In this document: positions 52,648-61,180 of the stretch, one piece after another
Layout of the letters: each line of letters begins with the position of its first letter
How positions within the stretch are numbered: position 1 is the stretch's first letter
From: an uncultured Faecalicatena sp.
GTDB lineage: Bacteria; Bacillota; Clostridia; Lachnospirales; Lachnospiraceae
DNA: 64,000 nt
Assembly (NCBI GenBank): GCA_948468385.1
Contig: CAOKHZ010000003.1
Location: 62,001 to 126,000, forward strand
Direction: 5' to 3'
Position numbers and translations under genes: made by a program
The notes under the pieces: generated by a model
What the model was told of the DNA's origin: nothing
What the model saw: only the letters and a program-made list of their open reading frames with translations
The model's database searches: none

Positions 52648-53559
52648 TCATTCCGTTACCAATTCTGCAATATTCATTTTATTGCGCGGATGCATGCTCC
52701 GTAGAATTTCCGCCTGCATTTTTGAGGCGACATGAACATAAATCTGCGTCGTCTTGATGGAGGTGTGTCCTAAGAGCGGAGACACGCAGCTGATGTCCGC
52801 CCCTGCCTCCACCAGGTATGTGGCAAACGAATGGCGGAACATGTGCGGGGTGATATTTCGCTCAATTCCGGCTAGGCGGCAATATTTTTTAATCATTAGA
52901 CGAACGGATTGTTCGGTGTAACGCTTTCCATCCCTGTTCACGAAAAAATACCCGCTGTCGCGAATCGCGGCTTCGTTTGCTTTGTAATATTTTCTCAAAA
53001 GCCTTAGGACGGGACGTTGCACGATTTGCACGTACCGTTCCCGCCCGCCTTTTCCCATGATTCGAATCAGGCCGCCGTTCAAATCTACGCATTCTTTTTG
53101 AATGTTGGAAATTTCATACACCCTGGCTCCAGTTGCAAACAATGTTTCCACGATGGCAATGTCCCTCTGCCAGAATTTGTCGGCCGATTGTTTGTGCGTG
53201 TACATGTAATTAAGAAGTATTTCAATTTCTTTCCGAGGAATAATCCGTGGGAGAACCAGTGTTTCTTTGAAACGAATCCTGATTTTTCGAAAGGGGTTGT
53301 CGGAAATGATTTCTTCCTCTTCCAGAAATGCATAAAACGCCTTGACGCTTGCCGTCTTTCGTTTTACGGTCTTTTGTTTGTATTCTTTATGTAAATGCGT
53401 GATGTAGGCTTCGATTTTGGGCTTGTCCGGTGCCCGAGAGCCGACAAAGTCAAAAAATTGTTTTAGGTCAATCTCATAGGCGGTAATGGTCTTTGGGTTT
53501 AGTTCCTTACGGAATTGGCAGTATTCCAGGTACGTTTTTATCTCTTTTTGTAAGTTCAT
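52648..53559 (-). CDS. Tyrosine recombinase (XerC/D-like integrase)
   Basis: 303 residues. N-terminal SAM-like core-binding domain (EIKTYLEYCQFRKELNPKTI) and catalytic domain with the R-H-x-x-R-H-Y set: ATGARVYEIS, HMFRHSFATYL, LLGHTSIKTTQIYVHV. Single-domain organisation like Xer proteins or the recombinases of small elements. It lies within the 49.8-55.0 kb segment bounded by inverted flagellin arms. It may act on that segment or have come with an element; no att-like core was recognised. No good ribosome site beyond GGGGGTAAG before the ATG. Confidence 0.93.
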   Translation of the reverse strand: MNLQKEIKTYLEYCQFRKELNPKTITAYEIDLKQFFDFVGSRAPDKPKIEAYITHLHKEYKQKTVKRKTASVKAFYAFLEEEEIISDNPFRKIRIRFKETLVLPRIIPRKEIEILLNYMYTHKQSADKFWQRDIAIVETLFATGARVYEISNIQKECVDLNGGLIRIMGKGGRERYVQIVQRPVLRLLRKYYKANEAAIRDSGYFFVNRDGKRYTEQSVRLMIKKYCRLAGIERNITPHMFRHSFATYLVEAGADISCVSPLLGHTSIKTTQIYVHVASKMQAEILRSMHPRNKMNIAELVTE

Positions 53560-53639
53560 TTATACTTACCCCCTTATTTTTTTCTAAGTGTACCATAAAT
53601 TGAAGCGTTATATAAGCCGAAGAGAGGAAAAAAGACGGG

Positions 53640-53885
53640 AACACAAAAAATTTCATGTAAAATATAGACTTTACAACGCTGTATGAAGAGTGATATATTC
53701 TTTGTAAGCATTATTTTTCTGGATATCTGAAATCGTTTTTACGATTCTTATGCAATGATGTCGAGGATGGGCCGTTTGATCTGGTTGCTTTATGTGACGT
53801 TGATTCATGGATAGCCGTTTGACATGACATTCATGCAACTTGCAGCACTGCAATCTTGGAAATTTCAATGCTTATATTCAATCAA
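53640..53885 (+). repeat. Dispersed repeat, copy B
   Basis: Closely matches the reverse complement of 13540-13790 (copy A). The last ~60 bp (53825-53885) differ at only about three positions; earlier parts contain more changes. Together with the following fragment it explains the plus-strand open frame here. Confidence 0.7.
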
Positions 53886-54120
53886 GAAAAAATGTCAAGA
53901 CAAGAATGGTGGAAAGGTAAATATGTGCAAGGCGATTACGGACATGATAGCGGACGGAAGAAAAGAAGGAAAACAAGAAGGAATACGTGAAGGGGAACTT
54001 TTATTTGCCCGGCTTACGCAAATTTTACTGAAAGATGGGAAAGTAGAAATTTTATCCCGTGCGGCGGATGATGAAGGGTATCGTAAGGAATTGTATAGGC
54101 GGTATGGAATCGAACGGTAA
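53885..54120 (+). pseudogene. Rpn-family C-terminal fragment
   Basis: Encodes only the end of the family seen at 12658-13436: QDKNGGKVNMCKAITDMIAD, EGELLFARLTQILLKDGKVE, AADDEGYRKELYRRYG. No N-terminal or catalytic part is present; it joins directly to dispersed repeat copy B. A deletion product of a once complete copy is likely. Confidence 0.75.
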
Positions 54121-54155
54121 CTTTGGCCAGTACTTATATAGGATAAATCAAACAA

Positions 54156-54178
54156 GAGACGGTGATTCGCCGTCTCTC
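54156..54178 (+). terminator. Terminator after the Rpn fragment
   Basis: AGAGACGG / CCGTCTCT stem, 7-base loop, followed by CATTTTT. Confidence 0.85.
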
Positions 54179-54278
54179 ATTTTTGAGGCAAAATTTAATA
54201 AAATGGAGGGGCAAATAAAGTAAAAAAATATAAAATGACGCATTGTAATACAAATGCACTAATACATATATAAAGTGC

Positions 54279-54307
54279 TTGCATATATATTAAAAATATG
54301 GTAGATT
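54279..54307 (+). promoter_or_regulatory. Candidate promoter of the toxin-antitoxin pair
   Basis: TTGCAT, 17-base spacer, TAGATT, 25 bp before the antitoxin start. The imperfect palindrome GCATTGTAATACAAATGC (54240-54257) just upstream could be the antitoxin operator. Confidence 0.4.
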
Positions 54308-54331
54308 ATATTTAAAAAGGAGATGTATATT

Positions 54332-54604
54332 ATGACAACAATTAGTTTGCGAATAGATGATGACATGAAAAGGGAGCTGGATGAGATGTGTGAATCGATG
54401 GGAATGAATCTTTCAACATTTTATATGATATATACGAAAAAGGCGTTAAGAGAGCGTAAAATACCATTCGATATTGAAGCACCAATTGACCCGTTTTATT
54501 CCAAGAGCAACATGGCACAGATTGCACGTTCCGCCAAACAAGTCGCAGAAGGCAAGGTCGTGATTAAGACTATGGAAGAACTGGAGGCAATGGAGGGTGA
54601 GTAA
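54332..54604 (+). CDS. relB: RelB/DinJ-family antitoxin
   Basis: 90 residues. The ribbon-helix-helix N-terminus TISLRIDDDMKRELDEMCES, MGMNLSTFYMIYTKKAL is typical of RelB/DinJ; the C-terminal half wraps the toxin. ATG 54332 is chosen over 54323 because AAGGAG abuts the latter. It overlaps the toxin start by 8 bases, and by family knowledge represses the shared promoter. Confidence 0.93.
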   Translation: MTTISLRIDDDMKRELDEMCESMGMNLSTFYMIYTKKALRERKIPFDIEAPIDPFYSKSNMAQIARSAKQVAEGKVVIKTMEELEAMEGE

Positions 54605-54863
54605 TATTACATTTTCAGAGGACGCTTGGGATGAATATCTTTATTGGCAATCTCAAGACAAACGAACACTCAAAAAAATCAACGAATTGTTAAAAGAAAT
54701 CCAACGGACTCCATTTACGGGAAAAGGAGAACCTGAAAAACTACGTGGAGATTTGAGTGGGAAATGGAGTCGGCGAATCAATCAAAAAGACCGACTTCTT
54801 TATGAAATTTCGAATGATATGATAGTTATAACGCAGTGCAAAGGACATTATAGTGACCGATAA
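54597..54863 (+). CDS. yoeB: YoeB/Txe-family mRNA-interferase toxin
   Basis: 88 residues. Family core YLYWQSQDKRTLKKINELLK, KLRGDLSGKWSRRINQKDRL and the invariant end CKGHYSD with the catalytic His. YoeB toxins cleave mRNA in the ribosomal A site. The start is GTG 54597 inside the antitoxin gene, with GGAGG-like sequence immediately upstream. Forms an addiction pair in the accessory segment. Confidence 0.95.
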   Translation: MSNITFSEDAWDEYLYWQSQDKRTLKKINELLKEIQRTPFTGKGEPEKLRGDLSGKWSRRINQKDRLLYEISNDMIVITQCKGHYSDR

Positions 54864-54882
54864 AAACAAAAAATGAATGCCA

Positions 54883-54909
54883 AAGGGTTTCCGACAAATC
54901 GGAACCCTT
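54883..54909 (+). terminator. Terminator after yoeB
   Basis: AAGGGTTTCCGA / TCGGAACCCTT stem with one bulge and a short loop, followed by TTTTT. Confidence 0.85.
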
Positions 54910-55039
54910 TTTCCATGTTCTCGAAAAATCTACTTCCGATGGCTGTTTTATTTTTTACATTCCTTTATAAACGTAAAATTCCTCTTATTTTTTGGTTTCA
55001 AATTCCCTATTTCCCTTGTAAATACTGGCTCCCGGCCAA

Positions 55040-55669
55040 AATGTTTGATAATAGGTACATAAGCGTCAAAAACGCGGGCAAAGCACCCGCCAAGAACGCT
55101 TGTAAATCCCGGCTCGTTCCACCAGCATAGGGCCCGTACTTGGTGAAGGGGCGGGGAGTTATCAAACAATTACGCAAGACACGAGCCAGTGTGCTCAAAG
55201 CCAAAAATAGGGGAGACATGGAGGTCTCCGACTAAAAACATGGAGGTATTATTATGAGAATTCAACACAACATTGCTGCATTAAATTCCTATCGTAATTT
55301 AACAGTGAACAACAGCGCGGTTTCCAAGAACCTTGAGAAGCTTTCTTCCGGTTACAGAATCAACCGTGCAGGCGACGATGCCGCCGGATTGGCCATTTCC
55401 GAAAAGATGCGTGCCCAGATTACCGGTCTGAAGACCGCCCAGAAGAATGCCAACGACGGTATTTCTTTGGTACAGACGGCCGAGGGTGCCATGACGGAAA
55501 TCCACTCCATGCTGAATCGTATGGTAGAGTTGGCTGACCAGTCCGCGAACGGAACCTACGCTGACGAAGTAGACCGTGAGAACCTGCAGAAGGAAGTTGC
55601 ATCCCTGAAAGACGAGATCAACCGTATCGCTGACAGCACGAACTTCAACGGAATCAATCTGTTGGATGG
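55040..55669 (+). repeat. 630-bp inverted arm, flagellin 2 copy
   Basis: Counterpart of 49207-49836 with two substitutions (in the -10 region near 55046 and at about 55094 in the leader). The match begins inside the promoter: the -10 TTGATAAT is kept, but the TTAACT -35 of flagellin 1 is absent here. At the 5' end of the expected transcript a stem-loop (AAGCGT...ACGCTT enclosing GCGGG/CCCGC, 55061-55101) is conserved. Confidence 0.9.
55212..55247 (+). promoter_or_regulatory. CsrA-type double site in flagellin 2 leader
   Basis: ACATGGAGGT at 55216-55225, with GGA displayed in the loop of hairpin GGAGAC/GTCTCC (55212-55229), and again at 55238-55247 covering the ribosome site GGAGG seven bases before the ATG. 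Confidence 0.7.
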
Positions 55670-56948
55670 TTCTTTGTCTGCAAAGAGCGGTACCGACAAG
55701 GTCGTCATCAGCGGCGGCGGTGTAAGCAACAGCAAGTCTGCCGGTGCCAAGGGCGTATACGAAGCTGGCGCGGCATATGCAAGTGGTAATCTTGCATTGG
55801 AAGAAAATGATACGTTTGAATATACGGTGTCATTGGAAGATGGAACTTCCCATACTATCAAATTGACGGCCGCAAAGGATAATGCGGGCAATGTATCCAA
55901 ATTGGTTGGTAGCAATGGCAGGGAATATGCCATCACGTCAGCAGGTTCTTCCGCATCAGCCGCTACGGTTGCAGAGATTGATGCAGCCATCAAACAGGAA
56001 TTGGACAACACGTCCCTGGGTAAGGATTATAATATCACGGTTACTGGCGGCAAAGTGAAACTTGAAGCCATGAGCGAAGGTACGGATACCCCGAGGGTTT
56101 CCGCGATGGATGCGACATGGACGATAGCTGGTGCGAGAGCGACTAAAGTGGACATTGGTGTTGACGTTACCGAACCGTTGGATGCGGGACGTGAAATCAA
56201 GGCGGATTCCATTACTTTGTACAATGGTAAAAACTATGACGACGCAGTATTTACCATTAACGGACATAAGTTCGTTGTTATGCAGGATACGGCAGGTGTC
56301 AGCTTGGGAGAGAATGGTACGGATATGAACGCGACGTCCGGACTTGGTTCCGATGTTACCATTTTGATTTCCGACGGAACAAATCACGGTTTGGACTCGG
56401 CTGATGCAAACTTTAAACAAAACATTGCGAAGATTGCAGAGGTTACTGGATTGACCGTAACAGACGCGATTAGTGAAACGCCGACCACCAGCGACAATGG
56501 TATTGATGCTGGTGCTGGTATCCGTTTGAGTCGTGGTAAGGGTGACAATGGTGGACTGACCCTTCAGATTGGCGACACGTCCGATTCCTTCAACCAGATG
56601 AAGGTATCCGTAAGTGACATGCACACGAAGGCCATGGGCATTAGCGATATTGATATCAGCACGCAGGTTGGCGCACAGAGTGCCGTTGCCAAGATTAAGA
56701 ACGCCATTAACTACGTATCCTCCACTCGTGGTGACTTGGGTGCCATCCAGAACCGTCTGGAGCACACCATCAACAACCTGAGCGTGACGACCGAGAACAT
56801 GACCGCTGCCGAGAGCCGCATCCGCGACGTTGACATGGCAGAGGAAATGATGGCTTACACGAAGAACAACATTCTGGTTCAGGCTTCTCAGGCTATGCTT
56901 GCGCAGGCTAACCAGATCCCGCAGGGCGTATTGCAGTTGCTTCAGTAA
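55254..56948 (+). CDS. Flagellin 2
   Basis: 564 residues, with the same conserved ends as flagellin 1 ([32 protein letters not shown]). The central region (about 140-450) differs, with many Ser, Thr, Ala and Gly and motifs such as [14 protein letters not shown]. The C-terminal third is near-identical in protein but has more silent changes than the 5' end. It starts the plus-strand glycan island, followed by its own GT2-TPR gene. A weaker -35 region (see arm) suggests different expression from flagellin 1. Confidence 0.97.
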   Translation: MRIQHNIAALNSYRNLTVNNSAVSKNLEKLSSGYRINRAGDDAAGLAISEKMRAQITGLKTAQKNANDGISLVQTAEGAMTEIHSMLNRMVELADQSANGTYADEVDRENLQKEVASLKDEINRIADSTNFNGINLLDGSLSAKSGTDKVVISGGGVSNSKSAGAKGVYEAGAAYASGNLALEENDTFEYTVSLEDGTSHTIKLTAAKDNAGNVSKLVGSNGREYAITSAGSSASAATVAEIDAAIKQELDNTSLGKDYNITVTGGKVKLEAMSEGTDTPRVSAMDATWTIAGARATKVDIGVDVTEPLDAGREIKADSITLYNGKNYDDAVFTINGHKFVVMQDTAGVSLGENGTDMNATSGLGSDVTILISDGTNHGLDSADANFKQNIAKIAEVTGLTVTDAISETPTTSDNGIDAGAGIRLSRGKGDNGGLTLQIGDTSDSFNQMKVSVSDMHTKAMGISDIDISTQVGAQSAVAKIKNAINYVSSTRGDLGAIQNRLEHTINNLSVTTENMTAAESRIRDVDMAEEMMAYTKNNILVQASQAMLAQANQIPQGVLQLLQ

Positions 56949-56985
56949 GTCAGCGGTAACGTAATAAGATAATCACATAAAATTC

Positions 56986-57014
56986 AAAGGGGCGTACCTA
57001 ACGTATGCCCCTTT
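56986..57014 (+). terminator. Hairpin after flagellin 2
   Basis: AAAGGGGC / GCCCCTTT arms with an inner TAC/GTA pair, 38 bp after the stop codon. T run is short, so read-through to the glycosyltransferase gene is plausible. Confidence 0.7.
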
Positions 57015-57105
57015 ATCCAGTAAAGCGTTATCTACATAGGCGGGGAATTTCGTCTCCGCGCTTTTACGAGATAAGTAACCTATTCGACAAATCAGGAGAA
57101 TTTGA

Positions 57106-58407
57106 ATGGCGAGGAAAGCAAGGATATCGCAGTGCATGATTGTAAAGGACGAGGAGGCGAACATCCGCCGCGCCTTGTCTTGGGGTAAAGGAATCGCCTG
57201 GGAACAAATCGTGGTAGATACGGGTTCCACAGATAAGACCGTAGAAATCGCAAAGGAAATGGGAGCAAAGGTGTTCCATTTCGAATGGTGCGACGACTTC
57301 TCGGCGGCAAAGAATTATGCGATTGAACAGGCGACCGGTGAATGGATTGCTTTTTTGGACGCGGACGAGTATTTCTCCAAGACGGACGCGCGCAAGATTC
57401 CCGAGATGATTAAAAAAGCTGAAACAGCTACCCAAAAAGGCGGCATCATCCATGCCCTTTGCACGGAGATGTTTCATTTGAATGATAAAGGGGAAGTGTT
57501 TTCTGTGGGGCAGCATTACCGCATATTCCGCAACATCAAAGAGTTGCGTTATTGTAACCGCATTCATGAAGCACTGCAGATGACAAACGGGACACAGATG
57601 CGTTGCGTAATGGTGAAAAATTTGCCTATCATGCACACGGGATACCAACAGTCTATTCGTGGCAAAAAAGGGGAACGAAACATTCCGCTTTTGAAAAAAG
57701 AATTAGAAGAAAATCCCGCGAATTATAATGCGTGGTCCTACTTAGGCGAGTCTTTTGCCGGAAGCGGGCAGACGCAAGAAGCATTGTCTTGCATGGGACG
57801 CGTCATCGAGCACGGGACGAGGCAGGCCATGGAGGATCGGGTAAACGCCGCCTTCGCGGTATGGTTTTCCGAAGCGTCTTTCTTGCCAGACGAGGAAATC
57901 GCATCCTACGAAGAGCGAGCCTGGAAATACTACGAACTCTTTTCGCGGACGGGGATCACATTCCCCGACGTGGAATTTTACATGGGCCGCTTTTTGTTGC
58001 GTATGGGAAAGGAAGAAGACGGGGTTCGTTTCTTTGAGCTCACCTTGGAAAAGCTGGAGCGTTATAAGGGAAGCTCCTCGTTGAAGGTACCAAGCCAGTT
58101 GGGTCTTATTTATAACGTCCTCCAGACTTGGTACAAGGAACATGGCGACGCTTCCAAGTCCGTATACTATGGCACGCTGTCCTTACGTTTCAACTGCCAT
58201 CAGGATGAGACGCTGTCCACACTTTTATCAATGTTTCGAGACGACCCAAATACGACGTCGGAACAAGTCTTCGGCTTTTTAGCGGGACTGTATCATTTTG
58301 AAAACTTGAAAGATAAGCTGTTTGTTCTAAAAGCGGCTATGAAGATAGAATATAAGGAATTGGAAGAACAAGTCAGAAGCAACTTGTCCGAAGAAGAAAA
58401 CACATAA
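57106..58407 (+). CDS. Flagellin-linked GT2-TPR glycosyltransferase
   Basis: 433 residues. The N-terminus (ISQCMIVKDEEANIRRALSW, VVDTGSTDKTVEIAKEMGAK, AFLDADEYF) is nearly the same as in 45717-47810; TPR-like helices follow to the end. It lacks the FkbM-like tail of that paralogue. SunS-like enzymes of this type glycosylate protein side chains, and the position right after flagellin 2 makes flagellin the likely acceptor. AGGAG lies 8 bases before the ATG. Confidence 0.9.
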   Translation: MARKARISQCMIVKDEEANIRRALSWGKGIAWEQIVVDTGSTDKTVEIAKEMGAKVFHFEWCDDFSAAKNYAIEQATGEWIAFLDADEYFSKTDARKIPEMIKKAETATQKGGIIHALCTEMFHLNDKGEVFSVGQHYRIFRNIKELRYCNRIHEALQMTNGTQMRCVMVKNLPIMHTGYQQSIRGKKGERNIPLLKKELEENPANYNAWSYLGESFAGSGQTQEALSCMGRVIEHGTRQAMEDRVNAAFAVWFSEASFLPDEEIASYEERAWKYYELFSRTGITFPDVEFYMGRFLLRMGKEEDGVRFFELTLEKLERYKGSSSLKVPSQLGLIYNVLQTWYKEHGDASKSVYYGTLSLRFNCHQDETLSTLLSMFRDDPNTTSEQVFGFLAGLYHFENLKDKLFVLKAAMKIEYKELEEQVRSNLSEEENT

Positions 58408-58459
58408 CCATTTCGTAACATAACAAAATTTTATTTTTTACAACTGAAAATGCTAGTAA

Positions 58460-58492
58460 AGAGAAGGCTTTTAAAAATTAAAAGCCTTCTCT
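58460..58492 (+). terminator. Stem-loop after the GT2-TPR gene
   Basis: Perfect 13-bp stem AGAGAAGGCTTTT / complement with a short A/T loop and no T tract after it. Terminator or processing site. Confidence 0.6.
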
Positions 58493-58574
58493 AGTAAGGA
58501 AACAGAAACTTATCAAAAAATACGTATAAGAAAAAATACGTGAAATATGCTTGCTGTCAGGAAATGGAAGTCAT

Positions 58575-59936
58575 ATGAGAGAAAAACAAAAACAAGAGAT
58601 TTTGGAAGTCTTTGAAACGCTTCATGCGGCGCATGAAGCGATAAAAAATGCCGCAGAGAAGGGAAATGTCCGGAAGGCATGCGATATGCTCGCAGAATGT
58701 CAGCAGGCGGCTGTTGCAGTGGGTACAAATATTGAGCAGTCCGAAGGAGAAGGACATGTGGCGGTTTCCTATTTGGAAGAATATTGTGAGGCGGTATTTC
58801 GCGCTTATGAGGAATTGGGAAAAGCCAATTACAGTGGCAACAAGGTATATAGGGGATTACGCAAGCAAATCGTAAAAGCGGAAAACGCGGCAAGAAATAA
58901 TATATGCGTCAGAAAAGAAGTTGTTTTTTTCCCATATAAGGCAAGTATGTGGGATTCGCTAGAAAGCGTGTATCTTGCGGCAAAAGCCGATCCGAAATGC
59001 GATGCTTACTGTGTGCCGATTCCTTACTTTGATCTCAATCCCGACCATAGCTTCGGCACAATGCATTTTGAGGGCGGAGAATATCCAAAAGACATTGAGA
59101 TAATAGACTGGCAGACCTATGACTTTGAAGAGAGAATGCCGGATGAAATATATATTCATAATGCTTATGATGATTGTAACTTTGTCACCAGCGTGCATCC
59201 GCGGTTTTATTCACGCAATCTGAAGAAATATACGGACAAGCTGGTATACATTCCATATTTTGTGCTGGATGAGGTTGAGCCGGATAACCAAAAGGCAACT
59301 GATTTCATAAGGCACTTTGTCTGGCTGCCGGGTGTCATCCTTGCGGATCGGGTTATCGTTCAGTCCGAAAAAATGAAACAGATTTACGTGAATGAATATC
59401 TGAAGGCAGCGAGAGAAAACGGTTTAAAAGGTAGGCATCTTGATAGGAGATATCTGGAACAGAAAATAAGCGGATCCGGTTCTCCAAAACTGGATAGGGT
59501 GCGGAGAATTAAAAAAGAGGATTTGGAGATACCCCGGGATTGGCTTAAGAATATTCAAAAAGTCAATGGCACATATAAAAAGATTATTTTTTACAATACA
59601 AGCATTGGTGCGTTGCTGGAGCATGGAGATAAGATGCTTAAGAAAATGGAACGTACATTTGAAATATTGAAAGAGTATAAGGATGAAGTGGCACTTTTGT
59701 GGCGTCCCCATCCACTGCTGACATCCACAATCCGCGCCATGCGCCCGCATTTATGGGCGGAATATAGCCGGATTGTGGAAAATTTCAAAGAGGAAGGTTG
59801 GGGAATCTATGATGACAGTGCGGATATTGACCGCGCGGTTCTTATAAGTGATGCCTATTATGGCGATAGGAGCAGCGTGGTACAACTTTGTAAAAAAAGA
59901 GAAATGCCTATTATGATACAGAATGTGGATGTATAA
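58575..59936 (+). CDS. TagF-like glycerophosphotransferase (no propeller)
   Basis: About 453 residues, paralogous to the N-terminal half of 43062-45659: same helical start (EQSEGEGHVAVSYLEEYCEA), FFPYKASMWDSLESVY, GSGSPKLDRV, LLWRPHPLLTSTIR and AYYGDRSSVVQLC. It ends where the other continues into blades. CDP-glycerol-type transfer to the glycan is inferred; C. difficile 630 has a similar protein in its flagellin modification locus. ATG 58575 is preceded by GGAAG; an upstream frame start at 58551 is possible. No membrane anchor seen. Confidence 0.85.
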   Translation: MREKQKQEILEVFETLHAAHEAIKNAAEKGNVRKACDMLAECQQAAVAVGTNIEQSEGEGHVAVSYLEEYCEAVFRAYEELGKANYSGNKVYRGLRKQIVKAENAARNNICVRKEVVFFPYKASMWDSLESVYLAAKADPKCDAYCVPIPYFDLNPDHSFGTMHFEGGEYPKDIEIIDWQTYDFEERMPDEIYIHNAYDDCNFVTSVHPRFYSRNLKKYTDKLVYIPYFVLDEVEPDNQKATDFIRHFVWLPGVILADRVIVQSEKMKQIYVNEYLKAARENGLKGRHLDRRYLEQKISGSGSPKLDRVRRIKKEDLEIPRDWLKNIQKVNGTYKKIIFYNTSIGALLEHGDKMLKKMERTFEILKEYKDEVALLWRPHPLLTSTIRAMRPHLWAEYSRIVENFKEEGWGIYDDSADIDRAVLISDAYYGDRSSVVQLCKKREMPIMIQNVDV

Positions 59937-60002
59937 AAAGCTTACATAGAAGCGAAGGCCAGGTTATTCTTTATTATGATAAATAAAAAAGGTAGAAGAC
60001 AA

Positions 60003-61151
60003 ATGCGAGAGAAATCAGATGTTATGTATGTAGAAGGCAACGCAGGGGTTGAATATAACGGAAAGGTTTATTTTTCATCATTTAACCCCACTGGCTGCTT
60101 ATTTTGTTTTGATATAGAAAAAGGGACGACTACATTTATAAAACAGTTTTCGGTAGAAATCAACCAGGGAATGTGTCATATAGATGCTTTTCTTTGCGAA
60201 AACAATGCTTGGTTTATTCCATGGGGTGCACGGAGACTGGTATGTGTAAATTTGGACAATTTTGAAGAGGAGTATTTTGAAATAGAAGGTCATGATTACG
60301 CAAACGAACATGCTTTTGTAGATTACTTGTCTTTTGAAGATGATAAACTCATTCTGATTCCTTGTGGACATAAGCTTGACACAATGGTAATCGTAGATTT
60401 AAAAAAACGTACTATAAAAGAATTCCCCCATGTGATTCCAAAAGGAAAATGCATTGGAGCTTATGTATGGAGAAATAAGCTACACTTTTTGTCGGTATAT
60501 GGTGAAGAGATTTCTTTGTTTGATTTAAAGAAAATGGAAGTTAAACATTTATGTGAGGAAGTTGAGGGAGATGCTTGGAAGTATTCTTCTCTGATTCAAA
60601 ATGGTTCAATTGTATACTTAATTCCCCGTGAAGCAGACAATGTTCAGGTTATTGATCTTTGTACTAATGTACGGAGACCGATTATGCTTCCGTTCTCAGA
60701 AGAGCAATTTTTGAGTGGAATATCGATTAATGGCGGTGTATTGCTGTTTGCGTGTTGCTATGGCGACGAAGTTTCTTTAAATAAGAAAGTAACAGACCGG
60801 GGTATGATTCGATGCTTGAAGATTCATAGCAAAGAGAACCATATGGAGACTTGTAAATTTCCACATGGTCGTTCAACGAAATTTCAATATTATATGAGAA
60901 AAATATATTCAGAGCAAGAGCAGAGCCGCCAGTTAATTATGGTGAGTGATGGGAATTTATTTCAAATTGACGAAAATGGATACATTGTAAATACTTGGGA
61001 TTATAGCATGGAAATTGCTTCGGATTGGTTAAAACCAAAGCTTGACCGTCGGATAGCCATGCAGGATATCCGAAGACATAATCCTGAAGTAATTATGGAA
61101 AGCGAGGGACTTCGCTTAGGGGATTTTATGCAGGCACTTATAAAAGGGTAA
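60003..61151 (+). CDS. Beta-propeller-like protein, partner of the TagF-like gene
   Basis: About 382 residues of repeated beta-strand units (KVYFSSFNPTGCLFCFD, AWFIPWGARRLVCVNL, KLILIPCGHKLDTMVIVDL, LIMVSDGNLFQID), matching in style and position the second half of the fusion 43062-45659. No signal peptide, so cytoplasmic. It probably serves as a scaffold or substrate-binding platform for the transferase 66 bp upstream. The start could be ATG 60003 or 59976; neither ribosome site is strong. Function unknown. Confidence 0.75.
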   Translation: MREKSDVMYVEGNAGVEYNGKVYFSSFNPTGCLFCFDIEKGTTTFIKQFSVEINQGMCHIDAFLCENNAWFIPWGARRLVCVNLDNFEEEYFEIEGHDYANEHAFVDYLSFEDDKLILIPCGHKLDTMVIVDLKKRTIKEFPHVIPKGKCIGAYVWRNKLHFLSVYGEEISLFDLKKMEVKHLCEEVEGDAWKYSSLIQNGSIVYLIPREADNVQVIDLCTNVRRPIMLPFSEEQFLSGISINGGVLLFACCYGDEVSLNKKVTDRGMIRCLKIHSKENHMETCKFPHGRSTKFQYYMRKIYSEQEQSRQLIMVSDGNLFQIDENGYIVNTWDYSMEIASDWLKPKLDRRIAMQDIRRHNPEVIMESEGLRLGDFMQALIKG

Positions 61152-61180
61152 TCGCTAGATGACGCTGGAGGAGAATCAAG

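Noticed and set aside
55061-55253. Riboswitch in the flagellin leader
   Set aside because: The structure is better explained by a 5' protective hairpin and CsrA-type sites; no known ligand-binding class was recognised.
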